Shown in pieces: positions 58,513 through 64,000 of a stretch of DNA of 64,000 nucleotides. The notes beneath the pieces are model-generated. The model worked only from the letters and a program-made list of their open reading frames with translations, had not been told where the DNA came from and made no database searches. How positions within the stretch are numbered: position 1 is the stretch's first letter; each line of letters opens with the position of its first letter. Source of the DNA: Artemisia argyi (taxonomy: Eukaryota > Streptophyta > Magnoliopsida > Asterales > Asteraceae); NCBI GenBank assembly GCA_030686995.1, contig JARVZY010002402.1, positions 248,001-312,000 of the forward strand, written 5' to 3'. The translations under genes and the position numbers were made by a program.

Positions 58513-58660
58513 TATGCCAAAGAATATTCCAAAGCATAAGGAATATGCCAAAGAATATTCCATAGCATAAGGCATATGCCAAAGAATATTCCAAAGCATA
58601 AGGAATATGCCAAAGAATATTCCATAGCATAAAGAATATCTCAAAGAATATTCCATCCAT
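58513..58660 (-). repeat. 31-bp tandem array upstream of TATA in LTR H
   Basis: Units start at 58513, 58544, 58575 and 58606, with a diverged one at 58637. Each contains GAATATTC and a variant of (G)GCATATGCC; TTGGCATATGCCAA at 58508-58521 is a perfect 14-bp palindrome. Confidence 0.88.
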
Positions 58661-59799
58661 TTCCCTCCTAAATTCAAAATTTGAATTTTGAATTTTTCCT
58701 TTTCCCTCCATGTTCTAGAAGCATTTAGGAGGTCTTGATGGGCCTTTTTGGGCCGGTTATTATTGGGCCCCGAATGGGCTTGTTTGTATGCTTGGCCCGA
58801 TCCAATTAAGTAAGTCCATAAGTATAATACTTGTATGCTTGGCCCGATCTATGTGTGAACAAGTAACTTGTGCACTTTACATTATGTATTACAAGTTACG
58901 TGTTTGTCATCATTAAAACATAAAGACAATGTATAGATTAAACGTCGTAACATTTGCACTAACAATCTCCCCCTTTTTGATGATGACAAATATGTAAACC
59001 GTAACTCATAGTAAAGTGTATAAGTTACTAGTTTACACTCGTCTCTCCCCCTTTTGTCGAAGCAAAAAGGTGTCCCCTAATGTAGATGGCTTGAGGAAGA
59101 CTTGAGTAAATAGAATGAAAGATGATCCCCTAAAGTATTAGAAAATCCCGAACCCCATCATTAAAAGAATTGAGCATGCGTCATCCTAGTGAAGCCTTGC
59201 TCCTAACGCCATTGTTTAACAAACTCCGAACTAAGTACCCAACTACTTTCGAGATCCCCTAGCTCATTGCATCCTTATTGACTTTAGCATATCCATAAGC
59301 TCCCCCTAGCTTATTGCATCCTTCTTAACCTACATCAAGGGTTAGTTTAAAACAACAAATGCTCCCCCTTGGTGTATGCTCAAAACTAGTTTTGGCTACC
59401 AAAGAGTCGAGCGATGAAGTAATCCTTCAAAACAAAGTTAATAGACAGGTGCAACTATATAAAATGATGATGATAGATATATGCATGATACTAATAGGGG
59501 AACAATATATGGATGTAATAGGTATATGCACTAAAAATATGACACATGCAATTATTGTTTTAAAAAAAAAACAACAACCTAAATCCCAAAAAAAAATTAG
59601 AACCTAATGCAAAGATTAGAACCTAGGAAAATGTAGGAGAATAAGGAGGGATGAGCGTGAATGTAAAGGGAAGGTGATGACAAAGGGTTGACAATTATGG
59701 TTTAGATTAATATATCGTTTGACAAGGGTGGATGATAAGGAATCATGGGATTTTTAGGTGTTTTGTTGGTTGACAACCGAAGGTGGATATGTGAAATGA

Positions 59800-60115
59800 G
59801 GTGGTGATGAGTCGACAACACTTGAAGCTTATATTTCTTCATTGTGTTCTTCACTTGCTAGAAAGTGGAAATGACGCATTTCGTAATGAAATTCACTTGG
59901 ATGAGGTGGTGATAACTTGACAACACATGAAGCTTGGATATCTTCTTTGTGTTCTTCACTTGCTAGAAAGTGGAAATGACGCATTTCGTAATGAAATTCA
60001 CTTGGATGAGGTGGTGATAACTTGACAACACTTGAAGCTTGGATATCTTCTTTGTGTTCTTCACTTTGCTATAAAGTGGAAAGGATGCATTTCATAAAGA
60101 AATTCACTTGACTTT
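59800..60115 (-). repeat. Three 105-bp tandem repeats in H
   Basis: The blocks marked by TGAAGCTT..TTCTT and GTGTTCTTCACTT start at about 59823, 59928 and 60032. The first two copies share the GACGCATTTCGTAATGAAAT segment exactly; the third has diverged there. Confidence 0.85.
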
Positions 60116-63100
60116 CAAGGATTTAAGTTTTGGTGGTGATGGCGTACTTAGTAGAATGTAGGGAATGGTGACATGGTTGAATCTTCTTGTGAAGATGGGA
60201 AATGAGGATCAAGTGGAGATGACTAGGTGGCAGCGGAAGAGTGATGTTCAAGGAAGGAATTTCTTGGGTAGGAGGTGGTGGTGGAGACAATTGTGAGTTG
60301 ATATATTCTTTGATGGATGGAGTGGTGTCTTCTTCATTAGTAAGGTCAATGAAGAGTTGTTTTGATGGTATGATGACAAGTTTTTGTTGGAGATGGTGGT
60401 TCTTGATGGAGGTGACAAGTGGGTGTTGATATAGTCATTGATTGATGATGATGATGATGATGGTATGGAGGAGGTAGAGGTTTCTTGAGTTGATGGTGTT
60501 ATCTTGTGTTAACTCAATGAGGAGTGGTTTAGGAGGTATGGTATTGATTCTTGGTTTCTTTGAGGACATGGAAAAGGTGGATGACTCGAGATTGGTAGTA
60601 CAAAGGATGACTCGGTTTTGGGTGTGAGGTAGAAGGATATATGTGAGTGAGTGTGATCTCCCTTCCCATTAAATTCATGCTCATCCGGATATATTTTGAG
60701 ACTAATATGACCTATCGGATTATGACACTAAGGTTCTCATGAAATGAGGGTGTAGGATCTAAAGGTAAGAAAAATATACCTAGATGAATGATACATATAT
60801 AGTAAACCATGTAAAGGCATACAATCAAATCACATAGGAACAAATAATCATCTAGAAATAACATATATGCGATATGCCATAAGTCTAGGAATGAAAGCAT
60901 TTAATGAGAAACAAAGTTCATAAAAGTAAACCAGCGTTAGGTATATTTAGGAAGAGCAATTTAATCAAGTTGGAGAACGAGTATGAGACTATTACTAGTG
61001 GTGCTCAATTCAGGCTAAACACGACCATTTTTACGGGTTACACACACCCAACTTCTCACATAGAAGCAATTCAACCGTTAGGTTAAATTGAATTTCTTGT
61101 CAATAGATTCTCCAGTAGTCATTCTCTTTTTAAAAGAAATTGAGTTCCTAAATTTACCTATCGAAGAGTACCAAATATGAAGTTTGCTTGATTCACTAAT
61201 GATTGGCTTAATGTGACTCAAACATCATGTTTTAATGAAGGTAAGTCTACATGATATATTTTACTCACTATCCCAATAGAGATGTGTTAAATGTTTAGAT
61301 AAGAGTAAATGCAAAGTTTTAATCTTTTGTTCATGATTAACCGGTTATTTGGTTTTGATGGCATATTACTTGATTAAATAAATGTGCTTGATTTAAGAAT
61401 GCTCCTTGGCATATCTTGAAAAATGAATCTCATTAAGATTATTTATCTTAAATGAGATTGTGATTCACAAATGATATCAAAACTAGACATTTATATATTC
61501 TAAAGCAAATATTATTTTCTATGATTTTTGCCAATGTTATATATCATAATTTAACTAGTATTTGAAACAAAATTATTTGTTTATGGATTGTGACAAGTTA
61601 TTTTTCAATTCTAATAACTTATATTATTTCAAAAAGGAAAGTGTAGTGCATTATCTTGTAACACAACCATTCATGCTACAAAGAAAATGAAATACATAGA
61701 ATATATAGTGTGTATTATTCTTAAATATGTATTTTATCTTGAAGTGATGATTTTAAGTAGTGTGAGCAAAGTTTACATATGTTGTTAGTTTGCTCATGTT
61801 TGGTTTTTCGGATATGACACATTTATCCATTGCATTACAATGTAAATTGCTTGAATATTTCGGACGAAACATTCAAGTTGTCAATCCTACTTCATTGTAT
61901 ATTTTATAAATGTGTTTAAAATGTTATTCTAATATTTGGAACACAATTATTGGACAAGTAGATTCAATATGACATTATCAACACAAGTGTGAGTTATGAT
62001 CCAATGCATATTCTTTTCATCTACAAAGGATATAACTATTTTCATATCAATCTAGTGTGATTGAGTATGTAGATTCAAGACTATATCTTTTGTTGTAATT
62101 TGATATAATCTTGAAGCTAAACAAATAGCAATCCAATTTCTTGTCCACACTAAAAAATGTGTCAATTAGATTTGATAAATATATCAACCATAATTTGAAT
62201 AACGAATTGATATAATATCAAGATATTTCTTGACCCTCACGGACACTCATTTGAAATAAATAAACATTTTGATAGTGTGTTCCATTAATCCTAAGATTAT
62301 TTATTAGTGAATGATTGAAAGTTGACTTATTATTTCATGATTGTTGTATGTTTTGTTTATGTGAAAGACTTTTCATTTTTACTTATTATGAACACACTTA
62401 GATTTTGAAAATATCTTTTCTTTTATATAACTACTAATGTTTTACAATGATTCAATTTCTCTTATTAAACAACTTAAGGTAAAACAAGGTAATTTGTTAA
62501 AAATATTTAAGCGTTTGTTGAAAATATAGTAGATTGTTTGAAATATTTAGGTAACTAGATTTAACTTCATTTACAAGATGTTTAAGTAACATTAAGCCAT
62601 CTATACCTAAATGCAATGCAAGACTAATTATGCAAACTTAACGCAAGAAATTTAGCATAAGATCAAGTTAAGCAAAAACGGACAACTAGCTACGAACTAA
62701 TAGAGTACATGACACATATGCTAAGATATTCAAATAGCTAAATTACAAATAGCAACGATTATCTAGTATGCTCTATTAACAAAATAAAATCACAAATGAG
62801 TTCACATAGCACATAAAACACTTGTCGTCGTTTTGTGTATTATATATACCAATGTTTACTTAGCTCGATTTTATTTGAAAATAAAATAGTTTCTTACTCA
62901 TTTTAAAATTTAATTAAGATCAATATTTTGAAAGCATAAATACTTAATTTTTCAAAGATATACCGACTAGGAATGCCCGACTCGAAGGTAAAGGTAAAAT
63001 ACAAGTTTTACGTTAAAACAAGACTCAAATTTTTGACCACCGTGTAGTATTTTAACTTTCTGACATATTTAAGTTTGTAATGATTACTTGTAAGTATTTT

Positions 63101-63553
63101 TAAATGAAAGTAGACTCAATTACCTTTAAAATTCCGGGTGGCACGACTTCTACGGAGTTACGGTTATTTTTATATGATTTTTCAAAGTTTCTGAGAAAAC
63201 TGCGAACAGACAGGCGGACCCCTTAAATAATTAAGGGGACCGCCCAGTATTTAAGAGGACCGCCCAGACAATTAAGGGGGCCGCCCATCTGGTACTCAAA
63301 ATTTCATTTTTTTGTAAAAAATTGTTTTCTGACTTTTCGGAAAAGTGTGTAACTTTCTGATTTTAATACCGAACATATAACACTTATTTTAAGCATAATA
63401 TTATTTCGAGCTAGCATAATTAGTGTATATATCATCAAAACTAATACAAGTTAATCAACAAAACACTTTTCATATTTCATCCTCCTTAATGGGTAATTTG
63501 ATACATGGATCGTACTCAATTTTTAAAACCATTTGTTTTGAAAATTTGAGCGA

Positions 63554-63569
63554 CGTGGCTCTAGAACCA
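63554..63569 (-). other. Element H primer-binding site
   Basis: On minus TGGTTCTAGAGCCACG follows the LTR end (...TTCCACA) after 2 bp. It is a variant of the TGGTATCAGAGCC copia site. Confidence 0.75.
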
Positions 63570-63571
63570 AT

Positions 63572-64000
63572 TGTGGAAAACTAGAAGGGGGGTTGAATAG
63601 TTTTCCCTCTTCTTCGTTTATAAAAGGTTTGTTTCAAAATCTTCAATTAAAGTTTTCCTTCTTAAAATCTTAAAATGATTTGTATCAAATTATCTATTAA
63701 GTTAAACTCAATATGAGAAGGGTGAATAATAATCTATTAGACTATATCATATAGTTATATACACAATTACAATATTAACTTGTAACTATAACACAATCAA
63801 TCATCATGACAATATAAGCAACAATCAACACATATTTGCAAGCATAGATATAAAGCGATAAATGCAAGAATAAAAGTAAAGAGTAAGGAAAAGAAAACGC
63901 AAACCGGACACGGAGATTTATAGTGGTTCGGCACGAAGCACCTCTTCGTCCTACTCCACTCCCCGAGTACCACACTCAAGAGTTACTTCACTAATCAACA
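63572..64000 (-). repeat. Element H 5' LTR, partial
   Basis: It is identical to 57462-57890 except at three positions (near 63677, 63947 and 63976) and continues beyond the window. Confidence 0.92.

Larger units (their letters stand above)
57462..58964 (-). repeat. Element H 3' LTR
   Basis: 1503 bp, TGTTAGTGC...TTTCCACA in element orientation. TATA motif GCCTATAAATACC at 58466-58478 (minus). Upstream lies a 31-bp repeat (58513-58660). Downstream, in the part that would be transcribed, lies a hairpin array (58029-58276). Confidence 0.9.
58965..63571 (-). other. Element H interior
   Basis: Near the 3' LTR there are four CTCCCCC (GGGGGAG on minus) blocks (58966, 59046, 59300 and 59363). Three 104-105-bp repeats lie at about 59820-60115. 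A short ORF beginning MSSKKPRI (minus, from 60569) is the counterpart of G's MSS ORF and soon ends. From 60700 to 63200 the sequence is AT-rich with no coding frame. A GC-rich repeat lies at 63211-63297, in the leader close to the primer site. Confidence 0.7.
57462..64000 (-). mobile_element. Element H: recent copia element (G relative), truncated by window end
   Basis: Minus strand: 5' LTR from 63572 outward, primer site 63569-63554, 4.6-kb interior almost free of coding sequence, GGGGGAG polypurine tract at 58965-58990, and 3' LTR 58964-57462. The compared 429 bp of the two LTRs differ at three positions. No gag or pol remains, so this copy is non-autonomous. Confidence 0.9.

Noticed and set aside
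58395..58711. Three overlapping ORFs with repeated FGIFFGI/LMLWNILWH words
   Set aside because: They are the three frames of the 31-bp tandem repeat, which keeps all frames open because 31 is not a multiple of 3 and lacks stops.
1..64000. Host genes, tRNA, rRNA or microRNA genes
   Set aside because: I looked for exon-like frames and for tRNA-like clover-leaf blocks; the only tRNA-related matches are the short primer-binding sites of the retroelements.

Overview
The window is repeat-rich plant nuclear DNA with no host gene, tRNA, rRNA or CRISPR array that I could support. Everything readable is LTR retrotransposon sequence, nested up to four deep. The organism is probably a flowering plant of the daisy family (Asteraceae). 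That rests on remembered resemblance of the cysteine-rich ORF at 48230, the protease-like ORFs at 6479 and 30283 and the env-like ORF at 39456 to chrysanthemum/pyrethrum-type retroelement proteins, so it is an inference without a database search. Letters A to K below are my own labels.

Left half (1-36246). The oldest layer is the 3' end of a plus-strand Ty3/gypsy element I (34989-36246). A minus-strand Ty1/copia element K (about 426-34988) abuts it, apparently inserted in it. K was broken three times. A plus-strand gypsy LTR, C (1-425), sits in its polyprotein. The 17-kb element J (1380-18462, TSD TAAAG) sits in its gag. Element B (19005-34620, TSD ATAAC) sits in its 5' LTR. J carries 3.5-kb LTRs, and its 5' LTR received element A (2565-8949, TSD GATTA). 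B is an Athila/Tat-like gypsy element with a recognisable gag, protease, RT, RNase H and integrase, all decayed. Its protease motif was split by element D (26361-32878, TSD TCGCC). A, B and D share LTRs and about 2.5 kb of 3' non-coding sequence, but A and D replace gag-pol with a single protease-like ORF. They look like non-autonomous partners of the B family.

Right half (36247-64000). A minus-strand SIRE-like copia element G has its 3' LTR at 36247-37662, a short MSS-type ORF, a frameshifted env-like ORF and an RNase H remnant. It is interrupted by LTR F, which is itself split by element E (43953-55906, TSD AACTT). E is a large non-autonomous gypsy element with 3.5-3.7-kb LTRs and one cysteine-rich ORF. 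At F's right edge lies H (57462 to beyond 64000), a G-related copia element whose LTRs are nearly identical and therefore young.

The most unusual signal is in the LTR promoters. Four families (I; A/B/D; G; H) each carry their own short palindrome, repeated or extended, directly upstream of the TATA box. Element I shows compensatory changes that keep both arms complementary. H also has an array of hairpins with covarying stems downstream of its TATA box, in the transcribed leader. The A/B/D and G motifs recur inside the elements.
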